A stretch of DNA of 64,000 bases from Vermamoeba vermiformis (Eukaryota > Tubulinea > Echinamoebida): contig JBEWZL010000080.1 of NCBI GenBank assembly GCA_045837725.1, positions 23,482 through 87,481 of the forward strand, given 5' to 3'. This document shows, piece by piece, positions 1 through 12,306 of the stretch; within the stretch, counting starts at the first letter, position 1, and every line of letters starts with the position of its first letter. The position numbers and the translations under genes are program-made. The notes beneath the pieces are model-generated. The model did not search any database and was not told where the DNA came from. It saw nothing but the letters and a program-made list of their open reading frames with translations.

Positions 1-3000
1 TATTCTTCAAGAGCTGCCATTGCCGAGCTGTATTTCTTCGGATCAACTTCGACGATGTTAGGAAAACCTAAAAAATGTTAGAATTGATCGTTATATACTT
101 ATAAATAACGTACCTAGTGTCTTAAGATCATCGTTAAATTTGTGCATTAACTCCAAAAAGTTGAACGTTCGTTTAGGCTCGCCAGATTCGTCACCGGCCT
201 CAAAAGATCGTTCGTTTTCAAACAACGCAGTCAAGGTGTTTTTGAACGCTACAAGGGACGTTAGAATACTATCGAATTGAAAAATGATACGGACCTGTTT
301 GATAGGCCATCAGGAAGGTTGGCTGAATAGGCATCTTCAAAACATATTGATAATAGTAATGTAGCGGACATCTGTCAAAGATGCGAATCTGATCAAAATC
401 GAGACTTGTCGGTGGCGTGTCAATTTTGGGTGTCAAAGTGATCGGTCCAGTTTTCTTGAAAAAATCTTTGGCAGTCGTTGTTGGTTCAGCAGGCTCCGGC
501 GCGACTTCAACAGCTTTCTTTTTCGAAGAAACTTTTGGTTGGCCAAGTGCCTCAGCGATAAACTTTGACGGGTTGTGTGAAGAAAATTTCACGGCGGCTT
601 TGTTCTTGTTATCTCGGACCGTGTAGTTCGTGAAGATGAACTTCTTTTTAGCTCGTGTTAAGAGCATATAAACAAGTCTCCTTTCTTCTTCTTGGTACTC
701 TTTAGCCGTTTCAATGCTAATGCCCGTCAACTCGGGTGGCGGGGTCAAATCTGATTGCTACAAAGGTGGTCAGTAACATAGATTTTACTGTATTTTTTTC
801 GCTTACTTTCAGACGACCAGGAGTCGAATCGTTCGTAGCGCCGGAGAATATTACGTAGTCGTACTCGTTGTTTCTTAGGTTCCAAAGAGTAGTTAATGCT
901 ACCGGTGAAATTTCCTAAAAAGGAAAGTCAGATCAAAATTTTTCACAGCGATGACTTGCCTCTTCCTCTACGAGCTCAGACCACAAAGTTTCAATGCGTT
1001 TCAAGTATGGAATTACAAAAGCTGGCAAAGAGGTCTTAAGTTTTCGTTCGACGTTGCCCACGAGCTTCAGGAACTTTGCAATATTCTTGCCTTGTTGCTC
1101 TTCAAGTTGTGTAGTTGGTGCTCGTAACGATTTCAACAACTTGTTCTTCTTCAAGAACTCGTATATGATTTGCATAGTCGTCTTGTTGGTCATCGCTTTT
1201 TCATAGTACTCCAAATCTTCGATAATTCTACGAGCCTTGCTAATGTATCCAACCATGTCGGCGTCCTTGATCGAGGCAATAGGACGGTCTGTCTTTTATT
1301 AGAACATCAATCCCGTCATCACTTTTAGGCCTACAAACTAACCTGAAAAGTCCTTGAGAGCTTGTCGGAGGGTCTTTCTGTTCTGCACGTGATCTTCGGT
1401 AACTTCAGCTAACGCACGTGATGGGAAACTTTCAACGGTGGTCAGGACGACATGTCAAATCAGTGTTACAAGCCTTACCTGTACATCTTGGAGCCTAGTA
1501 ATTGATACAAAACATGCGCATTTGAAGGCTCAACCAAAGCGATAAGAAAATTGAGCAAGAATTGAACCTGGTACAATTGACAAATTAGCACTATTTAGAT
1601 TCGCAAGCAACTAATTGAACGTACCTCGGGGAACATGTTGATCTTTTGATTGAAAGTCTTATTTACAAATGAAACTCCTGCCTCGCGAAATGCATTGCTG
1701 AGTTCGAGCATTTCATTCTTACTTCGAACAGCCTACCAAAATATAAGTAACTCACGATCATTAGATGTTAGTGCCCGGTTAGTCACCAGTACCTCGTTAC
1801 GTACCAACACAATCTTGGGCTCTCGTTTCTCACCGTCTTCAGAGTCAACATTGGTCTCCTTTTGCATCATCGCTTCGATATCGGCAGCAGGATTGCTTTT
1901 GTCTCCAAACTCGTTCTTAAGTATCGTTTGTACCATTTGAACGACAGCCGTGACTTCTTGGTGACGCGTGTCATAGACAAAATGTTCCACACGAGCACTA
2001 CCGTCGACATCAGGTACATTAGCTGTCATTAGCTTATTCAAGCCGCGCTTGACTTCCATTCGATCACCGTTCTTCGTGATCAGATTGCGGGCAGCTGTTA
2101 AGATCGGAGCGGGACTGCGATAGTTATTGGCTAACGTGAAAATAGCAGCGTTTGGAAAATGATCTGCAAGACGATCAAAAACATTGGGAATCGCTCCTCG
2201 CCATCTAAATATAGCCAAATCGTCATCACCAAAGAGTGTCATTGTTCTATTTTTGGTGTCAGTGTTTCCCAATAACTTGATGAATTCGAGCGTGATTGGA
2301 TTGATATCTTGGACCTCGTCTACAATAACGTGTGGGAATGTATTTCTAATTTCTTCTACGAAATCAGGTCTTTCTTCAAACATCTTCATTGCAGCCATCA
2401 TCACGTCCAAATGATCAAACTTTTTCTCGTCCCATTTGAGGCTGATAAACTTGGCATAAGCCGCAGCCAATTCAGTGTGTCTTTCGATGAGAACGCTCAA
2501 CGGTGTCTTTTGCTTGTCGTTTGATTGCGTTAAATTCTGTGCTTCGTTCTGTTTGGCCGTCAAATTTGCGATGTATTGGTGGTACTTTTCAGGAGTTACA
2601 TTGGCCTCCTGAAGTCTCGTAAAGTAGTTTAAGATAGCATTTGTATGATACAGCGGGTTCTTCTCGGGATTGAATAGGTTGAAACCGAGATCTTTGAAGT
2701 GCTCTTGGAAGAAAATTCCTCTGAAACAGGGGTCAGACAACAAGATCTGCGAATCTTTTACTAGGACGTACCGTTCCATAAAGCTAGCAGCTTTTACTTC
2801 ACTAACAGGTGTTCTATATCTATCTTTAAATTCTTGCAAAAAGCTGTACGACATCGTGATCCACGATCTGATAGTGGATGTGTTTTTTGATAGCGGCGTC
2901 TGAAGATCAATCTGGTACTGAATATTCGCGGCAGTTTTATCAGCAGTAGTGAGCACTAATATTTCCTCGGGCTCAGCAATATTACTTTCGATTAAATGTT

Positions 3001-3616
3001 GGACACGTCCTATTGCGCAGTGTGTTTTGCCCGTGCCAGGACCTGCGTGAGTTTATCAATAATTTCCTCGAAATGATGAACATCACGTAAGTAATAATTT
3101 ACAATACCTGCTATTACAAAGGCTTGAGGGTTCATGTGCTCGATAACTTTCTTTTGATCGGCATCTGCTTTGAAGTTTGACAACTTAATTTGCTTTATTA
3201 GTACTATACTGATTATTATATAAATTATTCGACTTACAAATCTATTTTCTTGCTTTGATTGCGTGCTTGAGTTGATTATTACTTTCTAGAGAATCAAAAA
3301 AATCTCAATTAATCACCAAATAATTTATTAGGCATTGTAATAATACTATAACTTACTGTAATATTGTTTCTGACAGGAAGCACGATTCCTCTATTTTTAA
3401 CCTGCTTGGCAGTCAAGATCACGTTGCGAACCCACATCTCGTTTTCTTTAGTCCTGTCACTGGTTTAAATACGTAATATCTACGGCATAAAGATTGATTT
3501 TGGGATTGATTACGAGTTGTGTTGAACTGTAAACTCACTAATTGAAAACTTGCAGATCGCGCGCTTTTTCGTGATGGTTTGACTTGGCAATAGTCCACAA
3601 ACAAGCAATATAACAC
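1..3616 (-). CDS. UvrD/Rep-type (SF1A) DNA helicase with PD-(D/E)XK-like C-terminal segment, 3' end beyond the window
   Basis: Multi-exon gene read leftwards. A Q-motif-like stretch (DADQKKVIEH) leads to a Walker A loop (AGPGTGKTH) whose codons are split by an intron near 3045-3110. The large exon at 1733-2956 carries motif II (VIVDEVQDINP), motif III (LFGDDDLAIFRWRGA) and motif IV (LANNYRS). The exon at 269-748 has motif VI (LVYMLLTRAKKKF) and then DRCPLHYYYQYVLKMP, which resembles the start of the AddB/RecB-like PD-(D/E)XK nuclease module joined to some UvrD-family helicases. Family role: 3'-5' ssDNA translocation in DNA repair or recombination. The nuclease active site would lie left of base 1, so nuclease function is inference. 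The 5' end is unclear: exons upstream of 3230 (one encodes IVLPVRNNIT) are supported, but I found no convincing ATG. The introns argue against bacterial contamination. Confidence 0.85.
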
Positions 3617-3830
3617 TAATTATGCTGTTCCATCGGTACGTGATTATTCAAATATTTTAGCGAAGATTGATTACCGTATTTTTAGATCCATTTCCTAATT
3701 TGGCGATGTTTAAATAATCTCCCAGCGAGATGCTGTACTGACCGTTTGGTTTTAGAAATTACTTTATTTTAAAGAGATAACGCATATAATATACCACATA
3801 CGCAACGGTAGGCGAATCATTCTAATCAAA

Positions 3831-6650
3831 ATGAAGATCGCGCACGTTGCTATACTCGTGCTTTCAATCGCGGTGGTATCATTTGCTGCCAAGTTAGCCG
3901 ACTCAGGCTATCCTACTTATGCCGCCAATGCACAAAGAAATTGGAAAAGTAGCCGACCGGTAGGCATCACTACGTCGCGATCACGCGCGTAAATTAAAAA
4001 TTTTACAGTGCTGTAATAACCCTTATGAATTTACAAAATATATTTCTATTTGATGCTTGATTGCAATTTATGCATTTGTGCTTTTGATTAATTTTGGCAA
4101 CGGGATCGATCCGTTGCAATTAAATCAGAGCTGTTCATCTAATCCTTTTTAGCTAAAATGTATTATTTTGGTGCTTATTACTTTAATGACGATTTATTTT
4201 TTAGCTCTCTTGCGATGTAGCGAAAGGAAAAACAACCGTGCTTCAAGTTGCTTGGCAATTTGATCAAACTGGCAATCCATCAGGATTTGCATTTTCTTCT
4301 AATAGAGAGTTCACTATCGATGAGCAAGTAAGTTTCGGTTAAACTCCCAAAATTATGGATCTAACTCATACCAATCCAAAAAAGGGATTTATGTACATTA
4401 CCGGTCCTTTCCCCGAATCGCCGTTAACTGCAAGACTTCATATCAATGGTACTTTTTATCCTACACCAACGTAAGACAAGATCCGTTAAAATTTAGAAAA
4501 AAAGTTAACCGCATCTGCCCCGTTAGGTACACACCGATTTTCCAGGACTCTGTTCCAACGCAAGTCCAAGGCAAAGAGATGTACATAGGTGGTAGCGGCG
4601 ATTCAGCTCGCGTTAATACCAACACAATGACCCAGACTGCGTATTTCGCAGATGCTGTTTTGGGCGAAGGTCATTCTTCATACGTTCCTTTTGGCAACAA
4701 CTTGATGGTGAAGACCAACCAGGGAGCTCCATATCAAGATAATGCCTTCACGTACTTCTCTATTGGTACTAATGCTGAGGCTTCCGGCCAAACCCAAATC
4801 GTTGTCGGACAACCGCAACTCAACGTGATGGTGTTCAACAATAGTGGCGTGGACATTGCCATTGCCGTTGGAGATACAGGAAACGGTTGGATGGTCGGAA
4901 GTACCGCTTGGGCTCCGATCCCGATGGATCGCGCAATTTACAACGCGTTTGTCTCCGGTAACGAATTGGTTCTGCTTTGTGATGCTGCTCAAGGCGATGT
5001 CGGTGCTATTTATAGACTTAACGCAGTAAGTTTGCTTTTTACGATACTTTTTTTTGGCACGTGCTTTGGATCAGGACTCCAATTGACCGTTATTTTTTGA
5101 AGGCTACCGGTCAACTTATTACCACGCACAATTTTACTACGTATCAAGGAGCAACGTATTATCTTGCCAACACCGCGTTCGTTATGTATCAAAATGGAAA
5201 GTCTCTGGCTTCTGTTACCTTTGGTGAATCATCTGTAAGTTATTCAATGCCGCTTTAATTTCTTATGGTCTAATTTTTTAAAGAACTTCTTCGTGGATCT
5301 GATAAACGAAGTTGAATACGGAAATGCCTTCCCAGGCTATTTTAGCAATGCTCATCCTATTATGTCATCCGGTACGTGTTCTTGGTGTTTTTGGTACGCT
5401 TAAACTATGGACTAACCATAAATTTTTTTACAGATGATATTGTGCTTTTGCCTTTAGCTGGCTCTGGCTCCAAAATCGAGTTTATTGGCTACGACTGGGA
5501 AAGCCGCGATTTGAAAATTCGCGGAAGACTTCCGGTCACGTACAACTCCCAGAGCGCAGGTGCCCCGGCCATTTCTGAAAATTGCAACGTGCATATTGTC
5601 GTTGATAACTCCGTCTATACATTGGCTCCAATGCCGCTTCAAAACATCGTGCCAATCTTGGAGTGCGTTGATGCTGCCGGCAACGGTTACTTCGCGTACA
5701 ACAACCTGGAGCAAAAACCAGTTTGGATCCCGCAGCTCCACGATAGAAACAATATCACTATTGTGGTAAGTTTCTTTAAACTTTCGGGTAACCGATGATA
5801 CTTACCTTTAGTAGAACAATACACCGTTCGAAGACTTTGCAGTTGGTCGTAGCCCTTATTTCCCACTCTCGTCCAAGATCTATCTTGGTACAAATGGCAC
5901 GTTCACTTGGACCTTAGAAGACTACACTTTGACTTTCACAATTGGCCCGAGCATTGCCTGCCCAACTAGTAAGTCACCGCCATTATTTTCGTTACAACTT
6001 TATTAATCGATGTTAAAATAGACGTCACATTTACTATCATTTTGACGGCCAGTTCACCGTTCCCCGCTGGCTTCAAAGAAATCGTTCGATCGACATTTGT
6101 AAATGTCACTGGCATCAGCGACAATCGTGTCACTGTTGTCAATACTGGCAAGCGAGACGTGACTCAGACTAGCACCTTGGAGACTGAGCTCGAAATTGCA
6201 CCTGGTACGTAATTACGCGGTAATTGCAGTCTGAGACTACAATATCTTACTAACAATGATTACTTTGCAGACAATACGAACACTGAGCCCTCGCCGCAAG
6301 AAGTTGTTTCTAACTTTGTGTCATCTGAAACAACACAAGCTCAATTCGTCTCTGCGATCAACAGCACTACCGATGCTCCCTCAATAACTAGTTTAGGTGC
6401 GAACCTTTGATTGATTATACGTGCATAACGGAGGCAAGCCATACTACTGTTAATATATCTAGACTTAGCGGGCAAATCATTGTCTACTGAGGTACAAGGT
6501 GTTTTGCCACCGCCAGTAGCAGCGCCGATTATTGTGGAAGAGCCGGTCGCACAACCTAAAGCGGTACCGATTGCCCCTACATCAAGTGCAGGTTTAATTA
6601 GCGTATCTATATTCTTTACTTTTGTATATTCATTTATTTCGTATTTGTAA
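3831..6650 (+). CDS. SGYP-family secreted surface protein, member 1
   Basis: About 12 exons. Exon 1 (3831-3960) encodes a signal peptide (MKIAHVAILVLSIAVVSFAA) followed at once by the family signature LADSGYP...AQRN...RP. Next come a beta-rich region that looks propeller-like (GKTTVLQVAW; GFMYITG; large exon at about 4528-5026), a conserved G-x-x-W segment (about 5434-5570), an ECV/YNNL domain (VPILECVD, YFAYNNL, DRNN, TWTLEDY; 5571-5970), a SEA-like alpha/beta segment (PFPAGFKEIV, VTGISDNRVTVV, LETELEIAP; 6025-6205), a Pro/Ala-rich stalk, and a hydrophobic tail ending at TAA 6648-6650 that fits a GPI-attachment signal. Every exon I traced is open. Function unknown; an extracellular, membrane-attached adhesion or recognition role is inference from architecture. 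Head of a tandem array of three. Confidence 0.82.
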
Positions 6651-6804
6651 TCTCGATAAATTCCCTCGTGACAACTGCGTGCTCCTGTCACCAAAGTTGT
6701 AAATCTCCCGTTTTGCCATCGGGACTTGCGACATCGATTTCGCTTTTCGCTTGCAAGCTGCAAAACACCGGTAATTGCAATACAATTCTGTTCTGAAGCG
6801 TCCG

Positions 6805-9568
6805 ATGCCGGATCGTAAAGAATTTTTTTGTTGGCTGCTTCTAGGCCAGATCTTGCTGGTCAATGTAGTATACAGTGCAAAGTTAGCTGATTCCGGTTAT
6901 CCAATGGCTGGAGCTAATCCTCAACGAAATTATCAATTAACAGAAAGGTAAAAATGAACGCAACAACACGACTCGAAAGATAATCTTTCAAACCAAATAG
7001 CATTATAATTGGTAATATTTAAATTATAATATTAGTAGTAGGCGAACTAATTAACATGATTTATTTTGTTTTTTAGTTTTGCTTTTTCTAATCCGCGATG
7101 TTACGCAGGTTTTATGCCCAAACGTCTCCGGCGGTAAATCAACCATATTAAATGTAGCATGGGTGTGGCCGCCTAGCAATTTTCCGCTCCAATGGGACTC
7201 CGTAGCACACCGAGAAATTACTATGGACGCTGACGTGCGTATTAAACCATTGGAAAATATTATAATTATTTTATAGGGATACATATATTTAGCTGGATAC
7301 GTTTTCATTGAAGGAAATGGCCTGCAATCGAAAGTTTTCAAGATTCACTCATCTGGAAACGCTTCCCTGACCACTATGTAATCAGTTTCTATTATTTATC
7401 TAGGAAATTAATCGTATCATGCAGGACAAACTCGGTTCCACTAGAGCAATCAGTATACACTCACTTGGAAGGCGGTCTTTATTATTCAGCCAACGATAAC
7501 GCTACCTTCGCTTGGAACCCTGATTTATCGTTAAATACGAGGATAGATAACGTATTTAATTCTATTGGTCCCTCGTCCGTCGCTCCTCTCGGATCAGATT
7601 ATCTCGTCAAATCGAATGACGGCAGCGAAACAGATCCCGCGCTTACCTTTATCAAAGTGCCAGAGAATACTGTTGATGTATCTAATAACCCCAACTTTAT
7701 TGTTGGCTATACTACTCCTGTTATGGTCTACAAGAACGCGACACACGAGTTTCCGATTGTTGCGTCGAACACTTCACCTGCCACTTTCACATCTATGTAT
7801 TACAATGGTTCGCTGCCACGAGAAAGTGCTAAAGCGATGATAGACGGCTCTGAAATCATTTCTATAACGCAAAATACTGATGTGAAGATCTACAGAATAA
7901 GTGCCGTAAGTGGGACGTCAGTCCATAAACTGTTTACTGAGATTTCCTTTTAGGAAACTGGTGTTATCTTGGAAGAGAAGGGTGTCACTGTTGTAACTGG
8001 AGAGAGTGTCAGCTTGTCAGATCCGTCAAAATTTCTATATCATAATGGACGATCGCTTGCTGATGTCAGCCTTGGTGATGAGGTAGAAAGAACGGAATTA
8101 TTTAATTTGAACTTTGTTCATTACTAACTGCGATTCATACTCGTAGCATGCCTTTGCAGACCTTTATAACGACGAACTGATTGTCGAACGAACTGGAGAA
8201 ATGCTTACCCAACCAACTTATTCTACAGGTGAAGCTTGATCGTACTATTATATGTTATTCCGAGATGCTTAATTAATCGTGATTGATTTTAGTGGACAAC
8301 GTCGTGATCGCTACTCTTTATCGCGGAAATTTAGAATTTTGGGGCCTGGGTTGGGGAACCTGGGACGTTAAAATGAAGGCTGTGGGACCAGAGTTCAATA
8401 GTGCTACTGTAAGTAATCGAGACCTAGATCCTCTGTTTTAAGAAATTGTCGCGCTGACACTTTTGGCAGGGCTTTCCTATCTTCTCTGAAGACTGCAAGA
8501 TGCACGTTGTAGTCGATCAAAATCTCTACACTCTCGAGCCACTGCCTATTCAAAATGTCGTGCCTATTCTCGAGTGCATTGATCCTGAGTGGGGTGTCGG
8601 ATACTTTTCGTATGACAATCTTGGACAACGCGAGTTCCAGATTCCGGCCATCCAAGACCGAAACTTTGTCGCAGCAGTGGTAAGTCTACTCGGTCTCGTC
8701 ATTACTATGTTATATTAACTCGGCTATGTTAGAATGATACTCCTATTACATCGTTTAAACTCGGTCATGGACCCACATATCCTTTGTCCAACATCTTGTC
8801 TCTGCCGTTGGAGAACAGTACTTACACTTGGCAGCTCGAAAATTACCTTCTTAGCTTCAATCCTTCGGACTCTAAATTGTATTGCCCTACGAGTAAGTGT
8901 TTGTAAAGTATTGTTTGGATGCGGATCTAACGTAACTTACCCTTGTAGCGGTCAATTTGACCATTGTCTTGACAGCCGATGCGCCTTTCCCTGCTAGTTT
9001 TAATCAAAAGGTGCGAAGCACGTTTGTTTCTGTGACGGGAATTAGTGACAGTCGTGTCACAATTGTCACGAGCTCCAAGCGAAGTACCACTCAATCGAGC
9101 GAATTAGAAACAGAACTTTCTATTGCTCCTGGTGTGTGCCTTCATATCATGACTTTATTATTGACACTAACGTGATTATTAGATCCTAATAATGTGGAAA
9201 ATTCTCCTGCACAAGTCGTGACAGAGTTCGCCACCAACCAACGAGATGCGTTCAACCAACAGATTAGCGCTGCCGACGGAGCTCCAGCCAATGTCACCGT
9301 ATCATGTAAGTATTTACAACTTAATTATATAAGCTAATATAATACAGCCGTTACCACGAAGCCGTTAGCGAGCCAGATTCGCGGATCCACAGAGGAAACT
9401 CCTTCGGCCCCACCTTCAATTCCGACCAATGAGCCACAAGAAAGTTCGCAAGAACCTCAAGCGGTACCTTCTACAGCTAATTTCCTTTCCGGTATTGTTG
9501 GAATTCCATTTTTACTGTTTTGCTATTTCGGCGGTTCGCTTGCCATAAATAACAAATTCAGATGTTAA
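6805..9568 (+). CDS. SGYP-family secreted surface protein, member 2
   Basis: Begins 155 bases after member 1 and has the same exon plan. The ATG at 6805 starts a signal peptide (core FFCWLLLGQILLVNVVYS) followed by LADSGYPMAGANPQRNY. Later blocks are CPNVSGGKSTILNVAWVW, the large exon at about 7424-7905 (GPSSVAPLGSDYLVKS), the G-x-x-W block near 8340, LYTLEPLPIQNVVPILECID with YFSYDNL (8500-8680), TYTWQLENYLL (8826-8850) and the SEA-like segment (PFPASFNQKV, VTGISDSRVTIV, LETELSIAP; 8950-9130). A Pro/Glu-rich stalk precedes the final hydrophobic segment (FLSGIVGIPFLLFCYFGG). That segment is followed by a short polar tail, so either a GPI signal or a single transmembrane helix is possible. All exons I traced are open. 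Function unknown. Confidence 0.82.
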
Positions 9569-9601
9569 TTATTGCTGTCGTTTTTTTTGTAATTAACACA
9601 G

Positions 9602-12306
9602 ATGGACTCACGGCATCGGAGGAAGAAAAGTGAGCAATTGGCGGTCTGCTCGATCCTCATCTGTTCGATGCTCTTTCTTATACCAAATATTAATGCCGAG
9701 GTACTTGCAAACTCTGGGTACCCAACTGCAGGTGCTAACGCTGAAAGAAATTTCATGATCAACCGCCCTGTAAGTGGTAGCCGTTATTTTTAATTAATTG
9801 CATAAAAAATAGTAATGCCTTTATCTTAAGTTCGCTTATTAAATAATAGTAATATTTACTTATATTTACATTTACGCAGTTTCTTTGCCCGACGGTGTCC
9901 GGAGGAAAAACCACGGTGCTGAATCCAGCATGGATTTGGCCTCCAGACGACGTTATCTTTAGCTTTACCAGCAAAGAGATAACTGTTGATGAATTCGTAA
10001 GTCGGCTTCAATTATTAAATGACGCTTAATATTTCTATCTAGGGGCAAATTTACGTACAAGGATTCGATACCACCGAACGAGTTATTAAAATCGATATTA
10101 ATACCGGCCAGCGCGCTGCAGCAGAGTAGGATATTAAATTTTTAGCAATAACTTTATTAACAATATTGCTTTAGCTACCAAACCACTACTTTCATCGATC
10201 CGGTTTTAACGCACGTACAAGGCAACAAATTTTACATGTCGAAGACGGGCTCTACAGCAGTCATTAATAGCGCTACTATGGTTGCTTTGTATGATTTCCA
10301 GGACGCAGTTTCTGGAACGGGTCCATCGTCTTTTGTGCCCTGGTCATCGAACTACATGATTGAAAGCAACATTAACCCTCCTGACCCCACCATCGTTTCC
10401 ATCCAATATTATGACGCTGTAAACAACGTCTTCAACACGAATTTACAACAATTCTTTGTTGGCCAACCCGTGCTCGCAATGGTCTACAAAAATAATACCA
10501 TCGTGCTCGTTGGCTGGCATCCTAATGATGGTGTTAGTTATATTCAAACGTCGAATTGGACCGTGAATATGAACGAAAGTCCAAAACGAGCTTGGATTGA
10601 AGATGACGAGCTGGTCATACAAGCCGTCGAAGTCGTGCTATTAAAGTACCATTTGGTAAGCCTTCGCCTTATTTTTTTTAACCCGTTAACTAATAGAATA
10701 TGTATATTAGAGCAATGGAACTCAAACATTCCGCAAATCTTACAACCAGTATCAAAACAACTATTACAGTGGAGCTCCGTGGCTCATGTACTACAAAGGT
10801 CAATCGTTCTCACAAGTGACTATTGGTGAGCAGGTACGTAATGATAATATTAGTAATAGTTAGCTCGTGAAACATGTTAATAGTGTGGACTATTAGACTT
10901 TCTACGTGGACATTATCAATGAGGTGAATTTTACCGGCCCAGTTCCCGCTGCATTGCAAGCTCAGCCGATCTTGTCTAAAAGTAATCGTAAAACATATTA
11001 TTATGATAATCTAATCACCTTGTTGCAGTGGACAATACTTTGTTTATCGCTCAATCCAACATCGGGTTTGACGTCGAATTCATGGGTCTCGAATGGGGTT
11101 CATGGCAAGTTAAACTCGTTGGGCAATTGGCTCAGGGTGTTTCTATTGGTGACCTTGGTCAGATGGCAAGTACTTTATTAATTAGCGAATAGCGTTTTAG
11201 ATGGACCAATTGGCTAACGCACTAAATAGGGAACTCCAATCTTTCACGATAATTGTCAAGCTGCTGTGGTGTTAGGCTCAAAGCTGTACGGACTCCAGCC
11301 ACTACCCATTCAAAACGTCGTGCCAATCGTCGAGTGTTACAATCCTAATGATGGCCGTGCCTTCTTCTCTTACAACAACCTCGAGTCTAAATCTTTCATT
11401 CTGCCACGCGCCGACGATCGTAACAACATCTCGCCTTTGGTACGTCATTATTTTTACATAAAATGTCACCCTAATTTTCGTGCAGAATGTTGTCCCTGTG
11501 AAAACTTTTGCTACTGGCCGTGGTCCTGCATACCCGCTGTCGCTTCAAGTGTTCCTGGGCTTCGAGAACGCTACGTACACTTGGACTTTGGAAGACTACG
11601 TGTTGACTTTCACTGTTAGCCCGAGCCTCTATTGCCCTCAATGTAAGCTCATCTTACTACTCTCATGCGTACTTAACTTTTATGTAATTAGCTGCTAATA
11701 TTGTTATCACTTTGACGGCCGATTCACCGTTCCCCGCTGGCTTCAAAGAAATCGTTCGATCGACGTTTGTAAATGTCACTGGCATCAGCGACAATCGTGT
11801 CACTGTTGTCAATACTGGCAAGCGAGATGTGACTCAGACCAGCACCTTGGAGACTGAGCTTCAAGTAGATCCGGGTAAGCTACTTTGAATGGTCAAAACG
11901 AGTAAATAGCTCAATAATCTTTTGTTCATAGATGCCACTAATACGGAGCCTGACCCGAGTTCAGTCGTTCAAAACTTCGTTTCGTCGCAACAACAAGATT
12001 TCAACACTAAAATTTCTGAAGCAGATGGCGCGCCGTCTAATGTTCAGACGGGTAAGTGTTTTCCCAAGTCATTTTTGCCCAACTCAACAAGTTAACTTGA
12101 GTTGGTTTACTTTAGATGTTACTGGTAAAGAACCTAGCACGGCTTTGCAAGGAACAATTCCTCCTAAAGCTGTTCCTGCGGCACCGCCAGACGCTACATC
12201 TGCACCTGTATCGACGAATCAGCCCATCAAACCTACCTCTGAAGCCACACGTGCCACCTCTTATATATTTTCACTACTGTTGTTGGCTTTATGTTTAATC
12301 AGCTAA
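9602..12306 (+). CDS. SGYP-family secreted surface protein, member 3
   Basis: Begins 33 bases after the stop of member 2, so the promoter must be very compact or lie inside the upstream gene. The first exon gives a basic start, a signal-anchor-like core (VCSILICSMLFLIPNINA) and the signature LANSGYPTAGANAERNF. Downstream blocks match the family: VSGGKTTVLNPAWIWPP, GPSSFVPWSSNYMIES, EFMGLEWGSWQVKLVG, LYGLQPLPIQNVVPIVEC with FFSYNNL, GRGPAYPLSLQVFLG, TYTWTLEDYVLTF and a SEA-like exon (11700-11872). The SEA-like exon is almost identical in DNA to that of member 1, unlike the rest of the two genes. It ends with a Pro/Thr-rich stalk and a hydrophobic tail (YIFSLLLLALCLIS) stopping right after the hydrophobic run, as in a GPI signal. 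Function unknown. Confidence 0.82.

Noticed and set aside
1-3616. Bacterial contamination as source of the UvrD helicase
   Set aside because: Several introns with consensus sites interrupt the gene, including within the Walker A codons.
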